Positions 18,097 to 26,898 of a DNA stretch of 64,000 nt are shown here, in pieces. Origin of the DNA: Fibrobacter sp. (lineage in GTDB: Bacteria > Fibrobacterota > Fibrobacteria > Fibrobacterales > Fibrobacteraceae); contig JAKSID010000001.1 of the NCBI GenBank assembly GCA_024399035.1, positions 62,001-126,000 of the forward strand, in the 5' to 3' direction. A program made the position numbers and the translations under genes. The notes beneath the pieces were generated by a model. It was not told the DNA's origin and did not search any database. It saw only the letters and a list, made by a program, of their open reading frames with translations. The first letter of the stretch is position 1; each line of letters begins with the position of its first letter.

Positions 18097-19761
18097 CTAG
18101 TACGTTAAAATCTTGTCTTCGGCCAGGTGCTTGGCCAGGAACGCCTTGAATTCTTCTTCGGGCAAGGGCTTGCTGAAATAATAACCTTGGATGTAGTCGC
18201 AGCCTGCATTTTTCAGGAAGTTCAACTGGCTTTCTGTTTCGACGCCTTCGGCCACAACCTTCATCTTAAGGTGATGACTCATATTGATGATCAATTCGAC
18301 GATATGAGGCACTTCTGCGTTAACCTCGAGCTGACGGACAATGCTCATGTCAATCTTGAGGATGTTGAACTGGTAATGCATTAGCATGCCCAGCGAGGAG
18401 TAGCCTGTTCCAAAGTCGTCCATCAGGAGCTGTGCCCCAAGGCGACGCATTTCCCTAAGGATGATGCTTCTGTTTTCCTTGAGGGCGGCATAGGACGATT
18501 CCGTAATTTCGTAGCGGATGTCCTTAGAAGAGTTTGGGTCGTTTTCCAGTCGGTCCTTGATCAGCTGGATCATGTCTGCGTCGTAGAAATCCATCCAGGA
18601 AAGGTTTACGGAAATAGGAACCACCGGGAGCCCGTCGGCTTTCCATTTCTTGATGACCGAATTCACCTTCATATCTACGAAAAGATCCAGTCTTGAAATG
18701 TATCCGTCCTTTTCTAATGCAGGAATGAACAGGTCGGGGCGAATAAGGCCTCGGTCGGGATGAATCCAACGGACAAGGGCTTCGGCGGATGCCACCTTGC
18801 CAGTGGATGTTTCCATGACGGGTTGGTAATAGACCTGGAATTCTCCATTGTCTAGGCTGGTTTCAAACTCAGAAGTGACCACCGCTGCATTGACGTAGTT
18901 CTGCGCCATCTTTCCGTCAAATTCGGCGTAGGGCTTTAAGTACTCGTCTTCGATGTAGTTTAAGGCAAGCTTTGCGCGGTCCATGAATTCAACCACAGGG
19001 CGCTTGATGTCTAGGTGTGCTACGCCCGCACGGAATCGAACCTGCAGTGTGTGGCCGTTGAATTCAAGAAGACTTCCGTTCTCCTCCATCATGGAGGTGT
19101 AGTTAACGAGGCCTTTTTCTGCAAGGCACACGAAATGGTCTGCCTCAAGGCGAGCGACAAATAACGGGTTTAGATTGCTTTTTTGAATACCGTTGCTGAT
19201 GAACTTTAGAACATAGTCACCGCCGGAATTTCCCATAATGGAATTGATTGCCTTGAAGTTCTTGATGTCGAAGAACATCATGGAATACTTGGTAACGTCT
19301 TCTTCCTTTTGGATAAACTTTTCTGCAATCTGAATAAAACCGTTGCGGTTGTAGCAGCCGGTGAGCATATCCCTATAGCTGTGGGAATACAGGTTGATAA
19401 CGTTCTGGACTCGGTGGCTTACAATGCTTGGGTTGAAGGGCTTGGTAAAGAAATCTACCGCGCCGAGGCCATAGGCCTTGTCGAGGGATTCCTCGGAACT
19501 ATCGCCGGAAATGATGATTACCGGAATCTCGGGATCCAACTTGTGGTTGCCTAGTTCCTGCAAAAACTGGAATCCGTCCATCACGGGCATGACCAGGTCC
19601 AGAAGGATCAGGCGGAAGATATGGTCATCTTTTTCGATGATGGCCATGGCCTCGGCGCCATTCTCTGCTTCGGTGATGTCGTATTCTTCTTCCAACATCA
19701 GTCGCAGCATACTGCGGTTGATTTCGGAATCGTCCACAATTAGAATTTCCTTTTTTACCAT
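18097..19761 (-). CDS. Response regulator with degenerate GGDEF and intact EAL domain
   Basis: This 554-residue protein has a REC domain at residues 1-120 (ILIVDDSEINRSML; phospho-Asp in LILLDLVMPVMDG). A GGDEF-fold domain at about 135-290 has its active motif replaced by EADHF (VARLEADHFVCL), so it should not make c-di-GMP. The EAL domain at about 305-545 keeps SAEALVRW, SVNLSW, MDDFGTGYSSLGML, ILKIDMSIV, VVAEGVET and IQGYYFSKPL, the metal-binding and catalytic residues of c-di-GMP phosphodiesterases. The likely output is phosphorylation-controlled c-di-GMP breakdown. It lies 29 bases after the hybrid kinase gene and 16 before hpt. Confidence 0.93.
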   Translation of the reverse strand: MVKKEILIVDDSEINRSMLRLMLEEEYDITEAENGAEAMAIIEKDDHIFRLILLDLVMPVMDGFQFLQELGNHKLDPEIPVIIISGDSSEESLDKAYGLGAVDFFTKPFNPSIVSHRVQNVINLYSHSYRDMLTGCYNRNGFIQIAEKFIQKEEDVTKYSMMFFDIKNFKAINSIMGNSGGDYVLKFISNGIQKSNLNPLFVARLEADHFVCLAEKGLVNYTSMMEENGSLLEFNGHTLQVRFRAGVAHLDIKRPVVEFMDRAKLALNYIEDEYLKPYAEFDGKMAQNYVNAAVVTSEFETSLDNGEFQVYYQPVMETSTGKVASAEALVRWIHPDRGLIRPDLFIPALEKDGYISRLDLFVDMKVNSVIKKWKADGLPVVPISVNLSWMDFYDADMIQLIKDRLENDPNSSKDIRYEITESSYAALKENRSIILREMRRLGAQLLMDDFGTGYSSLGMLMHYQFNILKIDMSIVRQLEVNAEVPHIVELIINMSHHLKMKVVAEGVETESQLNFLKNAGCDYIQGYYFSKPLPEEEFKAFLAKHLAEDKILTY

Positions 19762-19790
19762 ATTCCTTACCTTCCCAAAAGAAATCTCGT

Positions 19791-22079
19791 TTACTTGAGC
19801 ACGTTAGACAGTGCTGCGGACAACTGTGCGATACTGATTGGTTTGGCCACGTGATCGTTCATACCTGCATCGAAAGCCTTTTTGCGGTCTTCGTTGAATG
19901 CGTTTGCAGTCATGGCGATGATGGGAATCTTTGCCTTGTAGAGATTGTCTAGCTTACGAATTTCTACGGTAGCCTCGTAACCATTCATGCGGGGCATCTG
20001 GATGTCCATAAGAATAAGGTCGTAGTAGTCATCCTCGTGAGCAATGAGCATGTCCACGGTCTTTTTACCGTCTTCTGCAAGTTCCACTTCAAAACCCATT
20101 TCGTTAAGGATTGCAATGGCGATTTCGGCATTCAGGGTGTTGTCTTCTGCAAGGAGGATTCGCTTGCCCTTGAACTTAGACAAGTCCTCGGCGGCGACGT
20201 TGTCCAGGGTGTTCTTCTTGCCGGCATTCTTGGCTTCAATCTGCTTTGCAACTTCGACCTGTTCGGGAGTGGGAATACGCAGAGGAATGTGAATGGTAAC
20301 CTTAGTTCCCTTGCCCACGATGCTTTCAATGGAAATGTCGCCTTCCATCAGGTCCAGGAGTTTTTTGACAATAGGCATGCCTAAACCGGAACCAGCTACG
20401 CGGCTATCCGTAGAAGAGTGCTCTCTCGTAAATTCATCAAAGATGTGGGGGAGAAATTCTTCGCTAATACCAACGCCGGAGTCTTCGGAAATGGCGGTGA
20501 ACATGGTGTAGCCCGGCCTATCACATTCGGATTCTGTCAAGGATAACTTGATGTAGCCACCAGCGGGGGTATACTTGATTGCGTTACTAATAATGTTCAG
20601 CGTCAGTTCTCGAATTTTCGTTTCGTCACCAATGACGTAGTCGTGTATTAGGTGATATTCGTTACTGAAGGTAAGTCCGCTGGCGTGGGCAAGGTCGGTG
20701 AATACGTCATCGGTAATGTCTTCGAATTTCTGGGTGTTGATGATGTTGTCTTCCAGGAAAATCTTGCCACTTTCGATGCGTGCCATTTCAAGAACGTTAT
20801 TGATGAGGCTTAGCAGGAATTGACTGGAATTCTGAATTTTCGTAACGTAGTCAATGCATTTTTCCTTGTCATCCAAATTATTTTGAATAAGGCCTGTAAA
20901 ACCGATGATGGCGTTCATCGGAGTGCGAATGTCGTGGCTCATGTTGAACAGAAAGTTCGATTTTGCCTGGTTAGCATATTCTGCTTGTTTACGGGCGTCT
21001 TCGAGGGACTGGTTTAATTTTTCCTGTTGAAGCATTTCTTCTGTAACGTCGCCGAGAAAGCCAGAAATAGAAATTGTGCCGTCTGCTTCCACCAGTTTGG
21101 TACCACCGGCTCTTAGGTAGATAAGTCCCTTTTCGGGATGGTTCCATTGAAGAGTCTTAGACTTGACCATGCCCCTGCGCATTTCGTTGCTATCGCGGTT
21201 TGCATCTCGAAGGGATTGCTTTGTAAATCGGCTGTTTAAATACTCTAAGGTTTCTGTTGGGCTCAGGTTGCTGGACTGAATGCCGAGGATTTTTTTCCAG
21301 GTACTGTTACCGACGAGACCGCAAATGTTTTCATCCTTGTCAAGGATATACTTCCAGATGCCGTAGCCTGTGGAGGCCAGAACATGGTGGGCCTCGGCAA
21401 GTCTGTTTTGAATTTCATTTTTTTCGTTTTCTTGAACGAAAACATGGAGCAGACAACCGCCAAATAGGAGACCCAGTGTGTAAATGGGGAGAAGAGGGAA
21501 GAATGTTTGGCTGATTACGGCACAGATCATTACGACGCCGAACATGCCGATTGTAATGTGTCTACGCTTTTGGGCACCAGAGGATTTGTGGGCAACTAAA
21601 AGAGTTTGTACCGATGTGAACGCAAATAGGAAAACCTGGGCCACAAGGGCCACATATCGTAGCAGGCCTGTGTGGAAAACACAGTCGTTGTCAATCCAGA
21701 AGAACAGATGGTTGAAATGGTTGACGGTCAGGAAGATAACGCAGAAAACAATAAAGGATGTGCCGACAATGTTCAGCACCTTGCCGAAAGCGGAATCCAA
21801 CTTTAAATAGGAAATAACATACTTACACCAGAAAACGACGGCAAGCGCGCCCATAATGTAGTAGGCGATGGTGTCGATGTATAGGACGTGTGCGTTCTGG
21901 GCGTGAGCAATGAATCCCCACAGAATGTCTGTGATGTAGTAGCCGAGAATGCAAAAAACAAAATTGCGATATACCGACTGGACGTCGTTACGCTTGGCAC
22001 AGCAAAACACATCGTGATTTAAAATCACGTGGACAATTAGGGCGATGATTCCAACAATAGAATAATAAATGAAGTCCAT
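19791..22079 (-). CDS. Membrane hybrid histidine kinase (7TM-PAS-HisKA-HATPase-REC)
   Basis: The start is at 22079 because GAGG lies eight bases before this ATG; an in-frame TTG 33 bases upstream is less likely. The product is 762 residues. About seven transmembrane helices occupy residues 1-220 (7TM sensor-like). A PAS-like segment covers 230-350. HisKA carries the phosphorylated His in FNMSHDIRTPMNAIIGF (about 385). HATPase boxes are NIISNAIKYTPAGG (N), EDSGVGISEEF (G1) and GSGLGMPIVKKL (G2). The C-terminal REC domain has LLAEDN, the phospho-Asp in LILMDIQMPRMNGYEA, and KPIS. As a hybrid kinase it needs an Hpt protein, and one is encoded two genes downstream. Confidence 0.93.
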   Translation of the reverse strand: MDFIYYSIVGIIALIVHVILNHDVFCCAKRNDVQSVYRNFVFCILGYYITDILWGFIAHAQNAHVLYIDTIAYYIMGALAVVFWCKYVISYLKLDSAFGKVLNIVGTSFIVFCVIFLTVNHFNHLFFWIDNDCVFHTGLLRYVALVAQVFLFAFTSVQTLLVAHKSSGAQKRRHITIGMFGVVMICAVISQTFFPLLPIYTLGLLFGGCLLHVFVQENEKNEIQNRLAEAHHVLASTGYGIWKYILDKDENICGLVGNSTWKKILGIQSSNLSPTETLEYLNSRFTKQSLRDANRDSNEMRRGMVKSKTLQWNHPEKGLIYLRAGGTKLVEADGTISISGFLGDVTEEMLQQEKLNQSLEDARKQAEYANQAKSNFLFNMSHDIRTPMNAIIGFTGLIQNNLDDKEKCIDYVTKIQNSSQFLLSLINNVLEMARIESGKIFLEDNIINTQKFEDITDDVFTDLAHASGLTFSNEYHLIHDYVIGDETKIRELTLNIISNAIKYTPAGGYIKLSLTESECDRPGYTMFTAISEDSGVGISEEFLPHIFDEFTREHSSTDSRVAGSGLGMPIVKKLLDLMEGDISIESIVGKGTKVTIHIPLRIPTPEQVEVAKQIEAKNAGKKNTLDNVAAEDLSKFKGKRILLAEDNTLNAEIAIAILNEMGFEVELAEDGKKTVDMLIAHEDDYYDLILMDIQMPRMNGYEATVEIRKLDNLYKAKIPIIAMTANAFNEDRKKAFDAGMNDHVAKPISIAQLSAALSNVLK

Positions 22080-22200
22080 TTTATATTCCTCTGGATTCAG
22101 TAAAAAATCCAAAATTCCATAACTATATTATGAATGATAGATTTTTGTTACAAAAAAAGGATGACTTTGTAAAAAAATACCCAAAAAAGCCCCGAAATTA

Positions 22201-22232
22201 AAAAAACGCCGATTTTCATCGACGTTTTTTTT
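22201..22232 (-). terminator. Bidirectional-type terminator after purF
   Basis: Stem AACGCCGAT (22205-22213) / ATCGACGTT (22218-22226), one mismatch, loop TTTC, flanked by A-runs on one side and T-runs on the other. It follows the purF stop on the minus strand. Confidence 0.75.
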
Positions 22233-22274
22233 TGTAGGCTGAAAAATGTGGCAAATCTGTCGAATTTGGCCTTT

Positions 22275-23660
22275 TTAGCCGCAGCGGTTCTTGCTTGCGT
22301 CTATGCCGATGTAGTCGGGATAGTCGTTGTTGAAGCAGGCAGCGCAGTAGTTTTCTCCTTCGCCGGTGCATTCCTTCATGCCTTCCACGCTGAGATATCC
22401 CAGGCTTTCAACGCCAAGCATCTTGGCAATTTCGTCGGGAGTCATGGAGCTGGCGGCAAGTTCGCCTTGGCTGGGGAAGTCCATGCCGAAGAAGCAGGGA
22501 TGTGCCACCGGAGGAGATGCGATGCGAATGTGGACTTCGAGAGCGCCCGCGTCACGGAGCATCTTGGAAAGGATCTTCAGGGTGGTGCCGCGGACAATGG
22601 AGTCTTCCACCACGCAGACGCGCTTGTTCTTGAGGACGCCTTCGATGGGATTGAACTTCAGCTTGACCTTCTGTTCGCGGACGTTCTGGGTGGGGTCAAT
22701 GAAGGTGCGGCCCACGTAGTGGTTTCGGAGGAGGCCGATTTCAAAGCGGATGCCGCTGGCCTGTGCGTAGCCCAGGGCTGCGGTAGTGGCGCTATCCGGA
22801 ACGGAAATGACGATGTCTGCGTCAACGGGGCATTCCTTGGCCAACTGCTTGCCCATCTTGCGGCGGACCTTGTCGCAGGACTGCTCGAAGATCTTGGAGT
22901 CCGGACGGCTGAAGTAGATGTACTCGAAAATACAGTGGGCCAGACGGTCCTTCTGGGTGAAACGTTCGGAATGGAGGCCGTTATTGGTAATGGTCAGGAA
23001 TTCGCCGGGCTGGATATCGCGAACGTAGTTGGCTCCCAGCAAATCGAAAGCGCAGGTTTCGGAGGCCACGCACCAGGACTTGCCCATACGTGCGATGGAG
23101 AGCGGGCGGAAACCGAAGCCGTCGCGGGCCACGTACATGGTGTCTTTGCTGATGAATATCAGACAAAAACAGCCGGTGAATTTGGTAATAGCTTTCTTGA
23201 TTGCTTGTCCCAAGTCATCGGCTTCTGTGCGTGCGATTTCATGAAGAAGAATTTCTGAGTCTGAGGTGGTCTGGAAGATGTGACCTTCGTTTTCCATTTC
23301 CTGACGCAGTTCGGTGGCGTTGGTGATGTTACCGTTGTGAACTACTGCCAGCTGGCCCCACTTGCAGCTCACCAAAATGGGCTGGGCGTTTGCCAGGGTG
23401 CTTGCGCCAGTGGTGCTGTAACGAACGTGGCCGATGCAGGTGTTACCCGGACATTCGTCTACGTTGTGTTCTTGCAGGAGGGTGGAAACCAGACCCATGG
23501 ACTTACGGACGCGAATCTTGTCGCCGTCGGTCACTGCAAAGCCTGCGGATTCCTGACCGCGGTGCTGCAGAGCGTACAGACCCATGGTAACATTGCGGAC
23601 TACGTTCTCGCCATTGAAAATGCCGATGACGCCGCATTCTTCATGAATTTCTTCGAGCAT
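22275..23660 (-). CDS. purF: Amidophosphoribosyltransferase
   Basis: This 461-residue enzyme catalyses the first committed step of purine synthesis (PRPP plus glutamine to phosphoribosylamine). The ATG at 23660 is chosen because AGAGG precedes it and the N-terminus MLEEIHEECGVIGIF fits the Bacillus-type enzyme, in which a short propeptide is removed to expose the catalytic Cys (here residue 9). The open frame further upstream is not expected to be translated. The glutaminase part has GLYALQHRGQESAG and RYSTTGAS; the PRPP loop is VCVVEDSIVRGTTLK. Four cysteines suited to a 4Fe-4S cluster are present (ASETCAF, AHPCFFG, YCAACF), again the Bacillus type. Confidence 0.96.
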   Translation of the reverse strand: MLEEIHEECGVIGIFNGENVVRNVTMGLYALQHRGQESAGFAVTDGDKIRVRKSMGLVSTLLQEHNVDECPGNTCIGHVRYSTTGASTLANAQPILVSCKWGQLAVVHNGNITNATELRQEMENEGHIFQTTSDSEILLHEIARTEADDLGQAIKKAITKFTGCFCLIFISKDTMYVARDGFGFRPLSIARMGKSWCVASETCAFDLLGANYVRDIQPGEFLTITNNGLHSERFTQKDRLAHCIFEYIYFSRPDSKIFEQSCDKVRRKMGKQLAKECPVDADIVISVPDSATTAALGYAQASGIRFEIGLLRNHYVGRTFIDPTQNVREQKVKLKFNPIEGVLKNKRVCVVEDSIVRGTTLKILSKMLRDAGALEVHIRIASPPVAHPCFFGMDFPSQGELAASSMTPDEIAKMLGVESLGYLSVEGMKECTGEGENYCAACFNNDYPDYIGIDASKNRCG

Positions 23661-23898
23661 AACGCCTCTTTGGAAATGAAATTCCCTCTGCCTCAAGGGC
23701 CGTAGCTCACCAGAACTGGTGCAAGCAAGGGAATCAAGCGGCAAAAAAATAGCCTCACTAAAATGAGACGCAAAGGGAGAAAATTTGAAAAATTTTGATG
23801 AATTTTGCGCAAAAATGGCGTTTTATTTACGTTTTGTGTAAAAACTGCCGTTTTTAGAAAGCTACTTTTACAATTTTTGAAAATTGCAGTTTTTAGGA

Positions 23899-23920
23899 AA
23901 AACGGCTTTGAAACCGTTTT
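23899..23920 (-). terminator. Terminator overlapping the stop codon of the UbiA gene
   Basis: Stem AAAACGG (23899-23905) / CCGTTTT (23914-23920) with an 8-base loop; on the minus strand the hairpin runs into TTTTT. The right arm shares two bases with the stop codon. Confidence 0.6.
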
Positions 23921-24779
23921 AGACAGCCTTGCTAATGACCAGGGCGATAAGGCCTGCGAACATGGCAATCTTTACCATGGATTGAGCCTTGTGGTAATTC
24001 TGCTTCTTGGATTGAATCAGAATATAGGCGAAGGCCGGGGTCAAGGCGGCGGCACCAATAATCAGGAACAGGACGGGGTAGTATCCTTGAACCACGGGCA
24101 AAGGCAACAGGATCCAGGAAAAGGCGATGATGACCCCTGCAAATCGACGTGCTGTGGGAGAACCTGCGGCAATAGGGAAGGTCAGGATGCCTGCCATCAA
24201 GTCGCCGGTTTCATCTTCCAAATCCTTGTAGATTTCGCGGGCGGTAGTCAGCAGGAATGCGAACATCATGGCGGGATAGAGGAATCCCAGTTTCATTGCC
24301 ATTTCCATTCCTTCCAGGTCTGTTTCCCGGGGCATGGCTGGGTAGATCAGTGCGAGAATCAGCGGAGTCGTGCAAAGGAATGCTACGGTCATGTTCTTCA
24401 GCAGGGGAATATGTTTCAGTTTGGTATTGTAGGCTACCAGCAACAGGGCTAAGACTGCAAAGAAAATTCCGGAAATTATGTTGTCTACAATTCCGCAGAC
24501 GACGCTTAAAACCAACATGGAAATCCATGCAACCTTGGCTGCTTTCATCGAAATACGGCCGCTAGGGAGCGGACGGTCGGGGCGGTTTCTCTTGTCGCTT
24601 TCAAAGTCAAGAACATCGTTCTGGATATTGCCAAAGCCTATGGCGAAGGCGAATCCCAGGGATTGCATTACCAACGCGAAACAAGGAAAATCTCCAATCA
24701 GAAAATACCCCACCACCAGGGTAATGATGGCAATGATGATATTTATGGGACGGGTCATTTTCAAAAGGGTTTTCAGCAT
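23919..24779 (-). CDS. UbiA-family prenyltransferase
   Basis: A 286-residue integral membrane protein with about eight transmembrane helices. The two Asp-rich prenyl-diphosphate/Mg sites are GNIQNDVLDFESDKRNRPDRPL (about residues 50-70, NDxxDxxxD) and REIYKDLEDETGD (about 180-190). The family attaches isoprenoid chains to aromatic or polar acceptors (quinones, haem O, archaeal-type lipids). The sequence resembles the geranylgeranylglycerol-phosphate or digeranylgeranyl branch, but the acceptor cannot be decided from sequence alone. No quinone-pathway gene is adjacent. Confidence 0.85.
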   Translation of the reverse strand: MLKTLLKMTRPINIIIAIITLVVGYFLIGDFPCFALVMQSLGFAFAIGFGNIQNDVLDFESDKRNRPDRPLPSGRISMKAAKVAWISMLVLSVVCGIVDNIISGIFFAVLALLLVAYNTKLKHIPLLKNMTVAFLCTTPLILALIYPAMPRETDLEGMEMAMKLGFLYPAMMFAFLLTTAREIYKDLEDETGDLMAGILTFPIAAGSPTARRFAGVIIAFSWILLPLPVVQGYYPVLFLIIGAAALTPAFAYILIQSKKQNYHKAQSMVKIAMFAGLIALVISKAV

Positions 24780-24802
24780 ATCAAAAAAATAGAATAGTTG
24801 CC

Positions 24803-24830
24803 TTGCTTCCGTCTAGAGAAAGTTTATACA
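24803..24830 (+). promoter_or_regulatory. Candidate promoter of the superoxide reductase gene
   Basis: TTGCTT (24803-24808), a 16-base spacer and TATACA (24825-24830). The start codon follows at 24868 after a leader carrying AAAGGAG. Confidence 0.55.
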
Positions 24831-24867
24831 TAACCCATAGTTCTCTAACCCAAAAAAGGAGATTCCT

Positions 24868-25254
24868 ATGGAAAACCTTGTCTTTTACCGTTGCCCCGTA
24901 TGTGGTAATATCGTGGTTCACCTTAAAAACTCCGGCGTTCCCGTGGTTTGTTGCGGCAAGCCTATGGCGGAACTGGAGGCCAACACTGTAGATGCTTCCA
25001 AAGAAAAACATGTTCCTGCGGTAGAGTGCTATTCTTCTACTATATTCGTTGCTGTGGGGGAAGATCGTCATCCTATGGTAGAAACCCACTACATTGAATG
25101 GATTGTGTTGCAGAGCGAAGATGGCTTTCAGATTCACTACTTTAAGCCGGGAGAGCCTCCGTGCTACGAGTTTCTGATTCAGGACAACGTAAGGTTGGTT
25201 GCCGCCTTTGCCTATTGTAATTTGCATGGGCTGTGGAAAACTTCGTTGGAGTAA
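24868..25254 (+). CDS. dfx: Desulfoferrodoxin / superoxide reductase
   Basis: A 128-residue two-iron protein. The N-terminal rubredoxin-like centre has YRCPVCGNIV and VVCCGKPM (residues 8-32, Cys-x2-Cys and Cys-Cys). The catalytic neelaredoxin domain supplies histidines in SKEKHVPAVE, HPMVETHYIEWI and the Cys-x2-His of AYCNLHGLW. It reduces superoxide to hydrogen peroxide in the cytoplasm of anaerobes without producing oxygen, which fits an obligately anaerobic host. AAAGGAG is well placed before the ATG. Confidence 0.95.
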   Translation: MENLVFYRCPVCGNIVVHLKNSGVPVVCCGKPMAELEANTVDASKEKHVPAVECYSSTIFVAVGEDRHPMVETHYIEWIVLQSEDGFQIHYFKPGEPPCYEFLIQDNVRLVAAFAYCNLHGLWKTSLE

Positions 25255-25322
25255 TGCCGATTTGAGCTGCCATAATTCTCTTGTGAAAAAGTTTTTAAAA
25301 ACATCTTTTTTATATTTGGATT

Positions 25323-25652
25323 ATGGCGTTTTTCACGAAGAGCAAGATAGAAGACCTGAGAAGGGAAGCGGATCAGCTTTCCATCTGTATTGAGCATTTT
25401 CTGTATGCTTCCGATATTGTGCCCGAATGGGATTACAAGACTCGTGGCTTCTATGACAACTGTATTGAAAAATGCAATGGCCGCCTTAAAGCCATCCATT
25501 TCATTATGGAATCCATTCGCAGGGGCCGCCCTGTAACGGAAGCGGAACTGGACGAAGCCCGCGAACGTGAAGACTCCGATGCAGGCCTTGCCGCCAAGAA
25601 GCGTGTGGAAGAAAAGAAAAATTTGAAGAACGGGGATGCAGATGCGAAATAA
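25323..25652 (+). CDS. Small hypothetical helical protein
   Basis: A 109-residue soluble protein of unknown function. Residues 1-70 look helical (KIEDLRREADQLSICIEHFL, then YDNCIEKCNGRLKAIHFIME) and the last 40 are charged (AELDEAREREDSDAGL, KKRVEEKKNLKNGD). No signal peptide or membrane segment. Its 3' end overlaps rsgA by 17 bases, so the two are probably co-translated. A TATATT box ends six bases before the ATG and no strong Shine-Dalgarno sequence is present, so the transcript may have a very short leader. Confidence 0.6.
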   Translation: MAFFTKSKIEDLRREADQLSICIEHFLYASDIVPEWDYKTRGFYDNCIEKCNGRLKAIHFIMESIRRGRPVTEAELDEAREREDSDAGLAAKKRVEEKKNLKNGDADAK

Positions 25653-26892
25653 TTTCGAAGCCGATAACGACTTTGAAGAGGAAGAAGCACCGCTCCGTTC
25701 TGTGCGTCCTACCCGTCGTGACCACCGCAGCCGTCGTATTGACGTCATGAAGGAATTGGAAAGCGGGGTTGTAGACGAACGCCCCATTAAGGAACGTTAT
25801 AGCCGCGAGTTCAAGAAGGCTAAAATCAAACGCGTCAAGGACCCCATCGAGAACATCGGTGAAGAAAACTGCGTCGAAGGCCTGGTGATGGAAGTCCATC
25901 GCCGTACCTGCGAAGTACGATTAGAGACGAGAGACGAGAGACGAGAGACGAGAGATGGGAGAAATTCAGGATCTCTTTCGTCTTTCGTCTGTAGCTCGCT
26001 TGCGAGCGTTCTCTCGTCTAATATCGTAACCGCCATGTACCGTGCCACCACATCCAAGACCTTGGGCGAATTCCCCGCCGTAGGCGACCGCGTGCTCCTG
26101 GGGCAGGTGAACGACGCCGAGGATGAAGGCGATGGGGTGGGCTCTCAAAAGTATTGCGTCGTCCGCGTCTTGCCCCGCAAGAGCGAACTGAAGCGCCCTG
26201 GCCCCCGCGATAGCTTTTACAAACAGCAGACTCTGGCGGCAAATATCGACCAGGTGGTCATTGTGGCCAGCGTCACCCAGCCTGAGTTTAACTACGGCTT
26301 TATGGATCGTTTCTTGCTGGCATCCAACCTCAACAATCTGCCCTTTGTCCTTGTCCTTACAAAAATGGACCTTCTGCCCGGCGGCGAGAAAGACCTTTCC
26401 GACGACATCCGGGACTTTATGTCCATCGCCGACAAGGTGATTCCCGTTAGCGTCAAAAGCGGGGAAGGTATCGACGTGCTCCAGAAGGAACTGCTGGGCA
26501 AGTCCTCCGTCTTTAGCGGCCAGAGCGGCGTAGGCAAGTCCACGCTGATTAACGCTCTTGTGCCCGAGGCAGAACTGCGCACGGGCGAGGTTCGTGAACG
26601 CGACGGCAAGGGCCGCCACACTACCACGTCCTCCAGCTTGTTTGATTTTCCTGGTGGCGGTTACGTCATCGATACCCCGGGTATCCGCAGCATTGGTCTG
26701 ATGGACATGGAAGCAGAAACTCTGGCAAAGATTTTTCCGGGATTCTTTGAAGACGACCTGTTTACCTGCAAGTACAGCAACTGCATTCACGTGAAGGAAC
26801 CGGGTTGCGCCGTTCGCGAGGCTGTGGAAAGCGGAAAGCTTACGCCGGCACGCTATGCCAGTTACCTTCGTATTTTGAATTCAAAGAATTAG
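25636..26892 (+). CDS. rsgA: Ribosome small-subunit GTPase RsgA with in-frame repeat insertion
   Basis: This 418-residue circularly permuted GTPase assists late 30S maturation. GTPase motifs occur in permuted order: TKMDLL (G4), SVKSGEG (G5), GQSGVGKSTLINAL (G1), DTPGIRSIG (G3). The C-terminal zinc site is CKYSNCIHVKEPGC. The N-terminal OB-fold is interrupted at about residues 95-131 by low-complexity sequence (LETRDERRETRDGRN onward) encoded by a 7-bp tandem repeat. The normal OB strand resumes at VTAMYRATTSK. Residues 1-70 are a charged extension. The start could also be the ATG at 25642, which has GGGGA upstream. Frame and GTPase motifs are intact, so the protein is probably functional. 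Confidence 0.93.
   Translation: MQMRNNFEADNDFEEEEAPLRSVRPTRRDHRSRRIDVMKELESGVVDERPIKERYSREFKKAKIKRVKDPIENIGEENCVEGLVMEVHRRTCEVRLETRDERRETRDGRNSGSLSSFVCSSLASVLSSNIVTAMYRATTSKTLGEFPAVGDRVLLGQVNDAEDEGDGVGSQKYCVVRVLPRKSELKRPGPRDSFYKQQTLAANIDQVVIVASVTQPEFNYGFMDRFLLASNLNNLPFVLVLTKMDLLPGGEKDLSDDIRDFMSIADKVIPVSVKSGEGIDVLQKELLGKSSVFSGQSGVGKSTLINALVPEAELRTGEVRERDGKGRHTTTSSSLFDFPGGGYVIDTPGIRSIGLMDMEAETLAKIFPGFFEDDLFTCKYSNCIHVKEPGCAVREAVESGKLTPARYASYLRILNSKN
25923..26020. repeat. Heptad-repeat element inserted inside rsgA
   Basis: Four perfect GAGACGA copies (25924-25951) and a degenerate fifth form the left arm. The right arm has TTTCGTC at 25976 and 25983 and TCTCGTC at 26012, in the opposite orientation. 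Between the last two stands the palindrome GCTCGC-TT-GCGAGC (25994-26007). The whole is in frame with rsgA. Confidence 0.85.
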
Positions 26893-26898
26893 AGGCCT

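Noticed and set aside
18097-19761. Active diguanylate cyclase
   Set aside because: The GGDEF motif is EADHF; the upstream SGGDYVL is not the active-site loop.
23661-23744. N-terminal extension of PurF
   Set aside because: The family start MLEEIHEECG has a good ribosome-binding site at 23660; upstream residues are unrelated to PurF.
25924-25958. CRISPR-like short repeats
   Set aside because: The repeat unit is 7 bp with no spacers, and no cas gene is near; it is a tandem repeat.
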